Assembly: GCA_963170055.1 (NCBI GenBank) | Contig: CAUJGJ010000313.1 | Span: forward strand, 2,206,201-2,270,200 | Direction of reading: 5' to 3' | Origin: Halisarca cf. caerulea | Taxonomy: Eukaryota; Porifera; Demospongiae; Chondrillida; Halisarcidae | Length of the DNA: 64,000 nucleotides | Shown here: positions 22,601 to 35,583 of the stretch, piece by piece | Numbering within the stretch: position 1 is the stretch's first letter | Layout: the number at the start of each line of letters is the position of its first letter | Position numbers and translations under genes: made by a program | Notes under the pieces: model-generated | Seen by the model: the letters and a program-made list of their open reading frames with translations, nothing else | What the model was told of the DNA's origin: nothing | The model's database searches: none

Positions 22601-25600
22601 CCAATAGTGCCCCTTTGAGTACGTACATACACAGCTATCTACGTACTTGGGATCATAGTGAAAAGCAAGTGTATGTGTACACACATGATATTTTCATGCA
22701 AATACACTTAGTAGTTGAAAAATCCATCCTCACCTAACAAAGGATGCATTGCATTGGAGACACTATTGTTGCCTCTCATCTGTGAAAACAATGTAATCAT
22801 TATAACACACACACACACACACTGTTTTTGCTATACAGTACATAATACAAAATTAAAGGAAGATGCCTTATAATTTAGCACCCTCACTTCACAGATCATG
22901 TGAAATACCAAGGGTTGATCTTCATTCAATGGAGGGGAGGAAGGGCACGTGCCTCCTCTTGATAGAATTTACAGACAATACTGTATGTGCACGTGCATGG
23001 ACAAAAAGCTTCACTTCCCCCTTGTTTTTCTTATGTGGATGACTTTTGCCCTCCTGCAGGATAAATTCTAAACTGGAGCATCAAGGGGCTCATGGATATA
23101 TCAGAGTAGTCTCGTTCCTAGCCCACACTTCCGCTGCCGCCATTTTTTCCGGCGCGAAGGATGGTTTGGTATTTTTAGTCGAAAACCCTGGCATGGCCAG
23201 CACGATTCTGTGCTGACCAATAAGATTCTTTGAATGTCACATGCTAGGCAAATATCACATGTAGTCATGTGAGAGTGTTTGCAAAGTGTTTGTTCTTTTG
23301 TTCTCGCTGAAAATGGATACCAGGGTAATCCTAGTCTCGTGGCGCCAGACCACCAGGGTAATCAATGTTTAGAAACAAAGGCTACTTACAAGTTTCCATG
23401 TTTATTTCCAATTAAGCTGGTCTGGTTCTACAGCTTAAATCGAGGCAGTGGCTAGCCTGGCATTGCTGACCCAATCTCGCTTGACCAACCCAAAATACGT
23501 ACTATCTACAAGCGGTAATGAGCTCTTGCAAGTCACCGACTGTCTTTTGTCCACGTTCGAGATTCTTGAAGCATGCTTTGCATGTACACGTATATAAATT
23601 CATCCCTGCTAAGGCTGACGCTCAGTGATATTCCGACAAACGTCTTCAAAAATACGAAAGCATTCGAACTACGTACTTCCTAAAGTCCATCTATGAAATG
23701 ATTACAGTAATCGATGCCCAACCAAGTGCATGCATTGAATATAGCGGTTGTCACATGTAGAGCATCTGATTATGCACGTGAAAAGTAATTGACTAAAGAT
23801 ACCAGACCACCATTTACACCGGAAAAAATGGCGGCGGCGGAAGTGTGGGCTGGGAACGAGACTAATATCAGAGATGCATTTCAATGGAACCATTGAAAGC
23901 ATCACCTGCCCATACCCTGCTCTAGGACCTTCTTTGATGACACTTCAGATGTATCCATGTTTATTTGTCCCTAGATGTTTGCATAAGAAATCAAATTTGC
24001 TTAAGCATCAGCATTCTAGAACCACTCTAAATGACTTTTACATGATTCATTTGACTAGCATTATGGCATTATTGTTTATCCCTTAAATGGGTGATACAAT
24101 ATAATATTATTACTATGATGGTACATACTACATACATACATACTGTATGTACATACACCATGTACAAGCCATGCGCTTGCGCCAGAATGTCCAATACTGA
24201 TGTGTTTGTCAATTACCGTACATTTTTGAATAAATAAATGTGATGAATTATTATCCCTATTGCAAAAAGAATCCTTGCACATATAATTTACAAACACAAA
24301 CATAATACATTATGCATACCTGATACAATATTTGATTCCTCTCTTCACTGTCACATAAAACTTTTTCCTGCTTCTCCTAAAGCATGGTGTAAGCATGTAC
24401 ACACAGTACAGGTATAGAAAAACACACAGTAATACACATGTATGTACGTACATACGTATGTACATGAACACTGCACAAATCTCTGAATCCTACAGCCAGT
24501 GATAAATGGACTGAATACATGTACTGCACACTAGTACAAATCCTTTCATTGTTGTATGCTGGTGACATTACATTACAACAAAGTGTACAAACCTTTTCCG
24601 CTTTCAACTGAGATTGGAGCACGGCAACTTCAGCTTGGAGGGAAAACTGTATGCTATCTACACTGGCTTTAGCTTCAATACGCATATTCTCAAGCTTTGC
24701 CTGCTGATCTGAAATGATGGCTTGCAATTCTTCCCTTCTTGCTTGACCATTTGACACGTCACTTTGGAGTTTTGTAATATTTCTTTGGTGTAATAGTGCC
24801 ATTTCTTCTTTTTCCTGCTGATGTAACATCTGCATAGCATTCAATGCTGACTCATACTCTGCCCGTCTTTTACCATCTATTTCCTCTTGGAAATCCTTAG
24901 CACTAGCAGAATATTCATTCTTCAGCCTCTTTATCTCTTCTTTGTACAACATTCTTTCCTTCTGCATTGTATCTTGCATGGCTACAAGTTCGGCCTCTTT
25001 AATACTGATTTCATTTTGTAACTGTTCAATGGTCTGCTGTTGATCTCCATTTATGTTGGCAAGTGCGGATAGTTCATGTTTAGCTGCCTGTTGTAAATGG
25101 TAAATTTCCTTTGCGTGAGCTGATTTTAGAGATGTTTCCTGTTGAAGCAAAGCTCTTTGTAGATCTTTCACATGCTTTTGGTTCAGCAGTTCATTCTGCC
25201 GTCTGTGCTCTAACAGCAGAGTGTGCTCTAAGTCAGTCAATTCTCTGTCATGTTTTGAATTCACCTGGTCTGAGACAATTTGACTTGTTTGCAACATCTT
25301 CTTCATTTTGATTTCTGCTACAAGGCTTTCTTTGGCTTTGCTAATAGCACCATCAACCAAAACTGTTGCTAGCAATTCCTCACAGCTTTCTTTGGGGTAG
25401 CATAACAAACCTCTATCACTTTGGACACCTATTTCACAGGATACTTTCTTGGTGCTCATGGCCACCCTCTGCAATGATACTTTCTCCTGAAGCCACAATT
25501 GCTGTTTTTCATTCAATATACTTTCCTTCTCTTTAAGCAATATCATCAACTGTTGCATTCTAGATACCAATTCTTCTTCGGGTTCACTCCTCTTCTGCTC

Positions 25601-28600
25601 CGTTACAAGCCAAAGGGTTTTGCTAGGCTTCTCCATGTCGAAATTGAGATGAAGTACTTCTTCACAATGGTTTAGAGCTGTGAGGGAATTCTCTCTACGC
25701 TCTGCAGCAACCTTCCGTAGGTCATCTATTACAGCTTCTTTTTCCACCAATTCATCTTCCAGTGTGCAACACTGTGCTCTTGTGGCCTCAATTTGTGTAT
25801 CCAAATTGTTTACTTGCTCCATCAGAGACCGAACTGTTTTTGCATGTTCTTGTTTAAGATTAGAGACTAAAAGTTCGTTCTCGTCAGCCATTTCAACTAG
25901 AGCATGAGATTTAGCTTCCAAAACACTTTCCAGTGATTCTTTTTCCCGCTCATGGAATTTCTGCAAAGTGGCAGCTTGATTTTCTGCCTCATTAATATCT
26001 CTAATAGTTAACTGAAGACTCCCAATCTTATCTTCATGCTCAAGAATGACACCATTGAGTCTTTCCACCTGAAAGGCAAAATGTGCAGTAACTACAGACA
26101 TAATCCCAGATAAGCCAACTAATCCAGTTTATTTTACAACTCAAAATGACACCTTTCTTGCTAATCAATAGCATAGGTATACGTAGATAATAATATTATG
26201 TAAATACAGTATTTCCACTTCGGTATGCAAATGAACACACAGAGAAGATCAACACAAAAGAAAAGTCTGGATGTAGTCTCGCGTAGCCAGACCCTACTCG
26301 CCCACACATGGCGAGCTACGCGAGACTAGTCTAGTACGTACAAGGTTGCCACAAACAAGAGGCTATGTATTTACCTTCAAGGATAGGAGTAAATCCCCCG
26401 CCCCAGGCCTGCATTTACTATTATACTTTTAAGTAGAAAGTTTGCCTTAATGTAGGAGTTGATAAGTTTGTGAAGGGAAGTGCAGGGGCTCCCAAGTATT
26501 GAAAGTGTGACATACAATTTCTGTTATGTTTACACTGTCAAAAAATTGGTCCACGTACGTAGGAGGACAACCACTCAAACAGACTCAGAGACACAAATTT
26601 GCCAAGTATAATTTTACACTGGGTCCTCTCCTATGAATGATTGCATAGCTGCACAATCCTTTAGAATTATCAAACACACCCAATTCCCCCCTTTGATCAC
26701 TGACAGAAATACATACTAATAAATATACACACCTCTAAAGCATGATCTTTCTGAAGCTTCTCAGTGCTTAGTGCATATTTATTAGAAAGATCAGACATCA
26801 TTCTTTTGTGGCCATCTTCAAGCATTTGTGTCTGTGTTTCAACTTCAGATTTGGATCTTTGTTGAAGCTCCTGCATTTCATGCAGATGTTTGCTGTCTAA
26901 TTCAGTTTTAATTCTCATCATATCTTGAGAAAATTCTCTTTTCAGCTCCTCTTCTTTACTTTCAAATCCTTCCAACTGCCTTTGCAGCCATTCCTTGTTT
27001 GCAACCTCTGTTCTAGCAGTCAATTGCAAACGTTTGATTGTATCGTCTTGATTAGCAATCATACCATTTAGTCTTTCAATCTGAAAGGACATAATTATTA
27101 TAGTTTATTATAAAAACAAAATGCTCAGCAGCAATAGATATGTATGTACATGCATATGCACACTATTATAATAATCCCCTTACACCCAATACCCCTTGCA
27201 CAACAAACATCCACAGCTAATACCCACATTCACATGTACATGACTGGCATACCTATGTACGTACATGCACAGTCTTGGGTGCATTTAATTCCTATATACA
27301 ATACGTATATATATGCATACGTGTATCCATGCATGCAGAAACACGTGCAAACAAATTATTTCATCCATAAGCTATTGGCAGGCTGTAACATGCACAAGCC
27401 CCAAACTCTGCCTGGTATTCAAAAATACCACATTATGGTATAAATAATTTGTCACAACTAGTACAAAAATAACTAAGATTTAAAGTCATATACCTCTAAA
27501 GTATGATCTTTCTGCAGTTCTTCAGTACTTCTAGCATGATCATTGGACAGGTCAGTAATCTCCTTGACATGCTTGTCATGAAGCCTTTTCTTCTGTGCTT
27601 CAATTTCAGCTTTGGATACCTGCTGGAGCTCCTGCATATCATGCCGATGTCTACTGTCTAATTCTGCTCTAACCCGTGTTATGTCTTGAGTACACCCTCT
27701 CTTCAGTTCTTCTTCTTTACTTTCAAACTCCTTCACTTGCCTATGAAGTTGTTTGTCTTTCTCAACAAGTGTCATCTGTACTGAAGCTCTTTCATTCTGC
27801 CACTCCTTTTCTCGGCTATCTAATTCCTGTTGCTGCATCTTAAGCTTGTCTTGAATACTTGCTAGATTCTTCAATAAATGATCTTTCTGAGATTGAAGCT
27901 CTTCTTCAAGTTTGCACTTCTCACTTAAAAGACTTTCTAGCATCTGTTTCTCAGTTTGTTTCCTTTCCAATTCAGAAAATTGCTTTTTCAACTCCAGCTC
28001 CAAAGACTCTTTTTCCTTTAGCTTATGACTAAGCAATTCTCTTTCTTTTTCTAGCTCACTTTCAAGACCCGATTTTCCCGCAATGATTTCATCAAACTTG
28101 CTTTTAACAGATCCAGATTCATCCTCTAATGATGACAATTTCAATCTCAAATAATAATTTTCTGTCTTGAACTGTTTCAGTTCAGCTTCTTTGGAACCAA
28201 GGTCATGTATAAGTTCCTCGTATGTTTTGGTTGAGCACTGAATTGATACAGTCTGGCTTTCTGGTTTTTCCTCCTTTGAAGCAGTCTTCTGCTTTGCAAT
28301 CTCTAGCTGTGCTTTTACTTCTTGCAATTCTTTCAACAGATTATCCACCACATCTTGCAAGGCTGAGCTCTTTTCTTCCATTGAAACAATCTCAGCACTT
28401 CTAGCACTTACACATGCACTAAGCCTTGTAATGACATCTGCATCATTGCTTGGTTCAATACCAGCATCTCTCAGCAATTCCTGCAGAGCTGTATCAGCTT
28501 TCAAGGAAACACTATGTACTCGCTGCACAACATTACCTTCAGTACTACCAACATAAGAATCTTGCCCTTGCAAAGTTTCTACAGCAGGTAATTCAGCTAA

Positions 28601-31600
28601 TACTGGTTGTGGTCCAACATAAGGACCACTAGCCTGAATATTATGACTCAGATTCCCAGGGTGATCCTTAACATTCGGCAATTCTTTAAGAGCAGATTCC
28701 ATTTCTTCATATTTTTGAGCAAAAATATCTACTTCGCCTTGTAATTTATCTCTAATACTGAGTAGTTGCTGATTCTCTTCAGTAAGCTTCATAATTTCAC
28801 TTTCAGAATCACCAAGATTCTGATTTAAGGACTCCATCTGTGACAAGAGACTGCTGTTGACTTCTTGCAGGTCCTGCATATTCTCTTTACATGACAACAA
28901 CTCTTCTAGCTGTTCTTCTAAACTATGAGTTCTTTCTTGCTCTGCCTGGAGCCTTTCTTGCCATACTGATTCACTATGTACAATTTCAGCCTCTTTCTTC
29001 TGCAATTTCGCCACTATGTCCTCGTGCTGCTTTTGAGATGCTTGGTACAGGGCTTCTTGCTTGACCAATAGCGCAGCATTTTCCTCTTTGTGTATAGCCA
29101 ATAAGTATTCCATTTCTTCCTCTTTGTTGGACAATGCAGTCTGCATCTGTTGCAATTCAACAGTGAGCTTGGTAGTTGCTGCCTGATAATTTTGCACTGA
29201 ATCTTTTAGCTTCAGAGTAGACTCCTCTTTATATCTTTCAAGCTCATCAGCACGTACCTTTAATTCATTAAATGCCAGCAAAACTTGGCTTTCACGTTTT
29301 TGTGATTCCTCAAGCTGCAATGTCAACTGTTGTAGTTGATCTTCAAAGTCACGAAAAGATAAAGAACGTGCTTGTGCTGCCTGCTTTTCTAAATCCTTTA
29401 ACATTTCCTCCTTTTCTTCTTGCCATTTCAATGCTAATTCTTCTTTATTTTCCTTACTATTGAGTATAGCCAATGTAAGTTTGTCTTGTAAATCATCATT
29501 TGCCAACTGAAGCTGTTGGTTTTTCACTTTTTCATCCCCCAATGTTGCCTCAATAAAGATAGTTTTCTCTCTCAATTTTTCCAACTCTTCTTCAATATTT
29601 CGTCTCAAAGATTGCTCTTTGTCAAGACTAGCAAGAAGTGCAGCTTGAGCGGCTTCACTTTGCTTCTGTTGATCACTCAAAGTAGCACATAAACTTTTAT
29701 ACTGAGCTTGAATCTGAGAATTCGCTGCTTCTTCAGCTTGATTACGGTAGACCTCCATCCTCTGAGCATAATCTTTATGCATACCCTCAAGTTCATTTCC
29801 ATGTGCTATTTTGAGGTTACATATCTGCTGATGAAGATCATCTATCTGATTTTGTAGGTTGCTTTGCGAATCTGTATTGGACGCTATGCTTTCATGTCCA
29901 TCAACTGGCCTTAGCCATTCATCCTTGGATACCGAGGTACTCAAAGGATCAGTAATCTGCAGACCAGGGTTGCCCAAAGGTAAGTCTACATGTGGATGTT
30001 TGGTAGACTTGATTGTCTCTAGCCCAGAATCAATGCTTGGAACCACAGACGAATCATTGTAGTCTGGTGAAGAAAATTTCTCTACTGTTTCCCATGGAGC
30101 TTTAAAATCAGCCACTTTTATCTCAGAGTGAATTCCTGGTGAATCATTGTAGGAGCCGTCCACTGGTGATTTGACTGCACTAAATCCAGAGTCAACTGGC
30201 AAAAGAGTTTCACCCTCATTGCTGATTGCTGTAGCAAATTCACCTGCTTGGAAGGTGCCATCAAATGTGTCAGTGGGTAGGTCTTCAGAATCAGCAGTGG
30301 GAACACCATGCTGAAGATGCTGTGCAGCTTTCTCTACATTCCCCTCTTTACTTTGGACTTCCAGTGGGTGAGCCAACTATGGTGATAAAATAAATTTCTT
30401 TCAATTTAGAACACAAAGGTACATGTACACTAGCAGTCATTACTCTATAACAAACATCGTTGGGGTGGAAGAAAGAATGGTGTGCATATGTACAGAAGTA
30501 TGTATGAAGGTAGTACAATTAGGGTTCTTCCTGTGCATGGACAGTACGGATCGAAAAAAGGTAACACTAATAGCGTTAGCTGTTTCTGGTATATTTTGGT
30601 GGTTAGGCAGTGTTTGCTTTAGTGCCATTAGCACTTTATGTATGTTGAACAGTTTCCAGATAGTGCTTGACTGTTTTTGGTTTTTGAGGAATACCGCATA
30701 TATTATTCTCTCATTGTTCGTTCATAACAACTTTGGGCCCATTTGCTTCCACTAATGCTAAAACTTTTGGTGTAAGCTTTGGCAGTTTTCTGGATCCTTG
30801 TAAACATTGATTCGATTGTCACATTGTACGTACCTCTTAACTACAGTACACACCATCTTCTTTGGAGAAATCTTCTCTGAATGTCTAAGCACACAAGATA
30901 TCTTTATACGAATAATCTGACTCTGAAAAAGTTACACGATCGGTCATTTCCAGACATGCTTAAGGCATTCTGTAGCAATCTTTCTCTCTCATTCCCACCA
31001 ACAAAGGACTACGAAGTATGTACATACATTTTATTCATTCAAAACTTAATTTAAAGTCTCTGTTAGCGGTTTACATCTCTCGGTCAGTGTTTGCCATTTT
31101 TCGCTTAGCTCTTAACCTTTTGCTGTTAACATTTAACGTTTCTCTGTTAGCAGTAGTGTCACGAATGATTCTTGTTTTAAGGAATAGTATAATTGTTTTG
31201 CTAATTGTTTTGCGTTACCTTTTTAGGTCCGCACTGTATTCAGTAGCATGGTGTATCATAACACTACAATTCCTGTTGTGTTAATTTGTAAGTGACACAA
31301 GTTGAGATTGGCGTGGTAGACAGGGGTCAGGTACCTATGTACAAATAAGCTAAGGCTAACATACAGTAAGATTAACAGGAAAAAAATTATAATATGCTAA
31401 CAGTCTCGGTACATGAAGCAAAAGAGATGATGACTGTCTCACTCATGGCTCACTAGTGGTTACATAGGTATTCATGTGGGTAAAGTATGGTCAACTCTAA
31501 AAAATGACATTTTAGTCAATCTTAAGTACATACATATTCTCCAAATACTGATATTAAAATGAAAACCAGCAATCTGCACCCATATTATGTATGTACGTAT

Positions 31601-34600
31601 TTATGTATATACGTATGTACGCAGGTAGAATTACACGATAAAGGAGCAAGACCACATTATTTCCATGGCAGTCTACACAGCCTACGTATTTACATACGTA
31701 TGTAACATGGCACAAAATTGCCAACACCAGCAATATCAATCAGCAGCAAGTATGTACGTACATATGTATGTACGTACATACATACATACGTGCATACCGT
31801 ATGGACTGAAACTTTTGTGGCACAAATTTTTTATGGTTTCATGGATGCGGAGTCTTCTGCGAAAGGTTAGTACAATGAAATGCAAGGCAAATGACTACCA
31901 TGCTTACAAAGTTGATTGCTGTCCCAAACAACAAAGAAGTGCATTGCCGCTTATGTACAAATTTGACCGGTGCATACACACATTAGCAGACTCTTATGCC
32001 TCTCTATTGAAAAATAACCATCAGTGGGAATGCCATGAATCCTACTCCAGTACAGTTGCATAAGTATGTATGTACACATGTACGTATGTACGTACATACG
32101 TATATTCACTTACGTCAGAAATGTCTTCCTCTGATAGGTTAAGAGAAGTATCATCCATGGAAACTTGTTGGCTAGAATGTGAATTAATATTTTCATCTGT
32201 ACTGGATCCAGCTCTTGGGAGATCATCTTTTGGTTTTCTCTCTCTTTTCTTTTTCTTCTTTGTCTGCTTTTTCTTCAAGTACTCTTGGAACTAAAGGAAA
32301 GGAAATGCAATCGTGCATCCAGATTATGCAGATATGTACGTACATATATTTGCACTAAACTGCCCTAAAAAGAACGTACGTACGTTCGTATGTCAGAATA
32401 GAAAATGGCAGTGAGTAGGAGCCCATACTAAACTGCTGGTTTTCATTATCACAAAATAAAATGGTGAGAATTTACTTCTAAATGCATGAGATAAATATAA
32501 AAATAAAAAAACTGCCAATTTGAAGTTTTTTTTCTCTCTTAGCAGCTGAAGTACTGCTTTAGTATGGTGGGCTGCACTATCGATCAGATTGTCTAGGGTT
32601 TGTGTGGAAAATTGTTTCATGATAACAAGAAAAGCTTCCACAGTGCATACCAAGTTCTAGGATACCCATTGTGAAGCTGGCATGCCATGACATATCTGAT
32701 AATCCTACACATGCCCTGTAGGATCAAGTTTTGGGCTCCATGGCAATGCCATACTGGCTGAAAGTTTTGAAGGTCTTTAATTTTGCAAATTTTGTAAATG
32801 GCTTCAGATTCGCGAAACTTTATCTGCAAATTTTCTTAAATGGCTAAAAAATAGCAGCTGTAACTTTTTTATATATCAGACGCTTCAGAAATAATACATC
32901 CTTGTTATCAGGCCTGTATTCTGTTGCACAAATTTAGACACCTGATTGTCCACAGTGAAGATGTCTAAGTTCTTTCAAATCAGCTTACATGGAAGCCAGG
33001 GCGCACTGTCCAATCATTTAGCTCCAAAACACTTATTTGAGCTACTTTGGTGTAGATCAACAAGCTGATGGATATGATTCAAGCCTATAGACCTCAAAAT
33101 AAGCCTTCGAAATAACATCAAGCTTCATCGATTGTATACTGCACGCGTTATTCCATACCTTCACCTAAATGTGGGAACACTATACTACCACACCATATTT
33201 TTCAGCCTGGCTTCCTAGACTAATAACCTACATACATAAGCAAAAATAAAAACGTAAACAGTTGACTTTAGAGCAATTCGCAAAATTTATATCCCACGAA
33301 ATTTTGGACAGTAGGGTAGTCCTCAAATTTGGAGTAGGAGTGTTGTTTTAGTTTAGAGGCTCATGCCACCTTAATGTACTGCTGCTGTAGCAGAGCATCT
33401 AAACTTTTATAACTTTACAAAAGTACAAAGACTAATGAGTAGCTTTCTCATGTGTTTTATCTCCACCATTTTTTATTGCCAAACGTGATCAAATTATCAC
33501 AGGATGAAAATTCTGCGGTTTAATGGAGTTGGAGCCACGTGAAAGAGTTACGTACCTAGACAAAATTTATTGCAGGCTCTTGTGTAATAACCAAATTGGC
33601 TATCAAAGGAACAGGGTTGTCAAAAATTACTACAAGCTAAGCTTACATTAATAATACGTAGGTTAATAGTACATATGGTGAAAATTGGTAATCTGTAGTG
33701 TATGCAAGTGTGTACACTTAGAAGCAAGGTACATGGGGATACACATACTAAGAGTTAGGTGTAGATGCACGAGGGTGCAGCCCAAGAGTTAACCAACACC
33801 CAACACTTAGTGTATATACGTACGTACATGAGGCTAAGTGGGGATAGAGCTAGACAGTTTGATTGCATTGTGTGCACTGTGAAAAACCTACATATCCCAC
33901 AGCACTACAGCATACACACTATATGTTTGAGATAAGTATACAAAATTACACAGTACACGCAGATCAACTAAAGTCAATCTAGCCATGTCTCATCTTGGGC
34001 TTCTACAGCTTATCCTTGTTCCAAGCATTACTGGAGGATCAAGTTTAACCCTCTGACCTGTGATGAATATTATACAATTTCCGGTCAGAAGTTTTGCCAT
34101 GTTCATTATTAGCTACAGCTTTGTCCGAGAGCTTTGAATTTGGTATCATTTTATACAGCATTGAATGCCGTTCAAACTGATACTAAACACTAATACATTC
34201 GAACACTAGCTATAGACGGAAAATGGCCGAAATCGTCCGCGTGATCTTTTTTCTACTTTGCAAATATAGTGCAGGCAGCCTTTGTAAGGGTTTTATTTTG
34301 CAGTATGGAACGCGGGCTTTTGTTTGATAGGTGGTATTGAGCATTTCATCGAAAATTGATCGAGTTATTGCCTTCTTACATAAGGTTTGTTGTTCACATT
34401 CTTGTGGTTTACTAAATTTCTTGAGCTGCTGTGCCTTTCTTAACATTGTTGACAACCAATGCGAAGCTATCAATGGACTAAGAAACTATCACAGATACTT
34501 ATTAGAGGGTCAGTTTTGTGTGTATAGTGTGAGATCTAAAGGAAAATATTCTACAATATTTTGCCCACATATGGGCGTATAAGCATATGTTACGGGTCAG

Positions 34601-35435
34601 AGGGTTAAAGAAAGCCTTTCGACATGGTCCTATGACATTCCTACATCTTTATACCACTATAAATGACTTGTATTCATCCCCATACTCGCTAATGACCCCA
34701 AATTTATCTACGTAGTGTCAATACTCAAAGCTGGCCTGCTACACTCTGACCTTACTCTATAAATCAGTCATGCAGTACCTGGGAACACAGATAATACATA
34801 CTTACGTATGTATATATTATCTATGCTGGGAACTAGATAAATTGTAATACCACTTAGTAGTAGCTACTAGCTAACCAAATCCCTCTGTCATTTGTTTTAC
34901 AATCATGCCTAGACGGGACAGGAGCTTGGAGAGGAGTACCAGGTCTAAAGCTGGTCTCCTACCTACGTACATGGTTGCATACAGGAGCATCTACGTATGC
35001 TACGTGTGCATACCACTGCATGGAAGGTACAACCGCAAAACAAAAACAAGTGAAACGGGACAAATAGAACTGTAGGTACGTACGTTTCATGTACCAAGTA
35101 TACTTGTTAGCCATTTATCGGAGAAAGAGGGAAGGGTCACTGTAGCACATTCGATGAATTCCCGGGTATTTCCTCAGTCAACCATAACAATGTCATTCGT
35201 TTTCTTCTACCAGACCGCCTGGCTTAATCTCAGACAGTGACATTTCACACATCGAGAATTTGCGGTCATTTCTATCGCAAAATACGACATTCAAACTAGG
35301 ATGATAGCACCGAGCACATACGAGTACATCTATGTCCTAATAATTTGTCAATGCGCAAAAAGTTTATGTGAAACTTACCAGTTCTTTTCCTGCACGAAAC
35401 TTTTCGTCTCTGGATACGTCTTCCGAATCATCCAT
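16740..35435 (-). CDS. AKAP9/PCNT: Pericentrin/AKAP9-type PACT-domain centrosomal scaffold
   Basis: PACT proteins anchor kinases, calmodulin and gamma-tubulin complexes at centrosomes. Fifteen minus-strand exons in phase give about 2116 codons: 35435-35379, 32290-32114, 30376-27494, 27080-26733, 26068-24593, 24376-24320, 22779-22734, 21309-21260, 19817-19753, 19477-19150, 19076-18930, 18464-18345, 18235-18136, 17827-17604 and 17012-16740. The N-terminus ([19 protein letters not shown], then a lysine-rich run) resembles the KxxAGKxKLxxFRQRK start shared by AKAP9 and pericentrin. Residues about 220-1660 are almost continuous coiled coil, most of it in a 2.9-kb and a 1.5-kb exon. The last exon carries the PACT signature: [17 protein letters not shown], then [20 protein letters not shown]. 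Exons 13 and 14 are supported mainly by phase; exon 13 ([10 protein letters not shown]...) is the least certain. The protein is shorter than human AKAP9 or pericentrin, and the sequence cannot say which of the two it is closer to. Confidence 0.88.
17828..18135. other. PACT-gene intron 13, nothing recognised
   Basis: A 308-bp intron between the tentative exon at 18136-18235 and the exon at 17604-17827. I see no repeat or gene in it. Confidence 0.4.
19524..19677. repeat. (GT)n microsatellite, interrupted
   Basis: About 150 bp of GT with a TACACGTGCATG break, in PACT-gene intron 9 (19478-19752). Confidence 0.97.
20892..21060. mobile_element. TA-flanked CAGTGGAACCCCTCTAA MITE
   Basis: The 169-bp element starts CAGTGGAACCCCTCTAA and ends TTAGAGGGGTTCCAAC, with TA on both sides, in PACT-gene intron 8. 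Internal direct and inverted copies of CCCCTCTAA and GGGGACA are visible. Confidence 0.85.
21074..21141. repeat. Tandem TGAAGTTTCACC with inverted copy
   Basis: Three direct copies of TGAAGTTTCACC are followed about 20 bp later by AGGTGAAACTTTAG, the reverse complement, so the segment can fold into a hairpin. It lies in PACT-gene intron 8, just outside the neighbouring MITE. Confidence 0.8.
21394..21975 (-). mobile_element. Double-hairpin repeat family, copy 1
   Basis: Read on the minus strand the element starts at about 21975 with TAGTTACTATACGCC, CGAGGGAGTATCGTATTTAC, then GCAGTAAATACAATACTCCC and GAGG...GCGTATAGTAACT, followed by CGCCAAATAAACGCTCC. It ends with a CTGCCAGGGTAGTAA / TTACTACCCTGGCAG hairpin and TCCTTTGATGTATGATGTCA. 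The other copies show the same head and tail. An internal reading [16 protein letters not shown] resembles the start of the ORF in copy 2. It lies in PACT-gene intron 7. Confidence 0.8.
23109..23862. mobile_element. 754-bp TA-flanked element with about 70-bp inverted repeats
   Basis: The left end GTCTCGTTCCTAGCCCACAC, continuing through CCGCCATTTTTTCCGG and GGTTTGGTAT, is mirrored at the right end (ATACCAGACCACC, CCGGAAAAAATGGCGGC, GTGTGGGCTGGGAACGAGAC). TA flanks both ends. No ORF of note lies inside, though a CTAGTCTCGTGGCGCCAGACC block at 23338 may be another nested end. It sits in PACT-gene intron 6. A decayed end of the same family appears at 55048-55097. Confidence 0.85.
26275..26327. 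mobile_element. Minimal AGTCTCGCGTAGC palindrome
   Basis: A 53-bp hairpin with arms AGTCTCGCGTAGC and GCTACGCGAGACT around CAGACCCTACTCGCCCACAC. The same left arm followed by CCAGACCCTACTCGCC recurs at 63212-63240. It lies in PACT-gene intron 4 (26069-26732) and looks like a solo or minimal DNA-element end. Confidence 0.6.
30377..32113. other. PACT-gene intron 2, no gene recognised
   Basis: A 1.7-kb intron rich in TACGTA/TGTAC motifs. The stretch at 31060-31230 is full of TTAGC/TTAAC variants (GCTAATT, GTTAGC) but does not form a clear tandem array. Short frames here have no recognisable product. Confidence 0.5.
32291..35378. other. PACT-gene intron 1, no gene recognised
   Basis: A 3.1-kb intron. 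Two matching phrases, CCCTCTGACC at about 34050 and GGGTCAGAGGGTTAA at about 34594, could be the ends of an inverted-repeat element of roughly 550 bp, but I could not define both ends. No conserved coding frame was recognised. Confidence 0.5.
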
Positions 35436-35583
35436 GTTTGCTTGCGATAGGAATGAAAAATGGAACGCTGGTGGCTAGTGTCCCATAAGCGCTCGAAAAG
35501 CAGCCTTTGAAGTGTCTTGGTTACGCCCAATCGCCCAATTCCCAAAATAAGAGGGATTTCCTCGTGCGAAACACGTGATTATT
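35436..35583. promoter_or_regulatory. Divergent PACT/PPM1 promoter
   Basis: Only 148 bp separate the two start codons. CACGTG lies at 35572-35577, 7 bp upstream of the phosphatase ATG, so it falls in its 5' UTR or core promoter. The PRIMPOL/DDX1 gap carries the same hexamer. No TATA box is evident. Confidence 0.55.

Noticed and set aside
24377..24592. Extension of the PACT-gene frame beyond 24593
   Set aside because: The sequence after the GTTTGT donor loses coiled-coil character and contains TACGTA repeats; the next exon (24376-24320) joins in phase.
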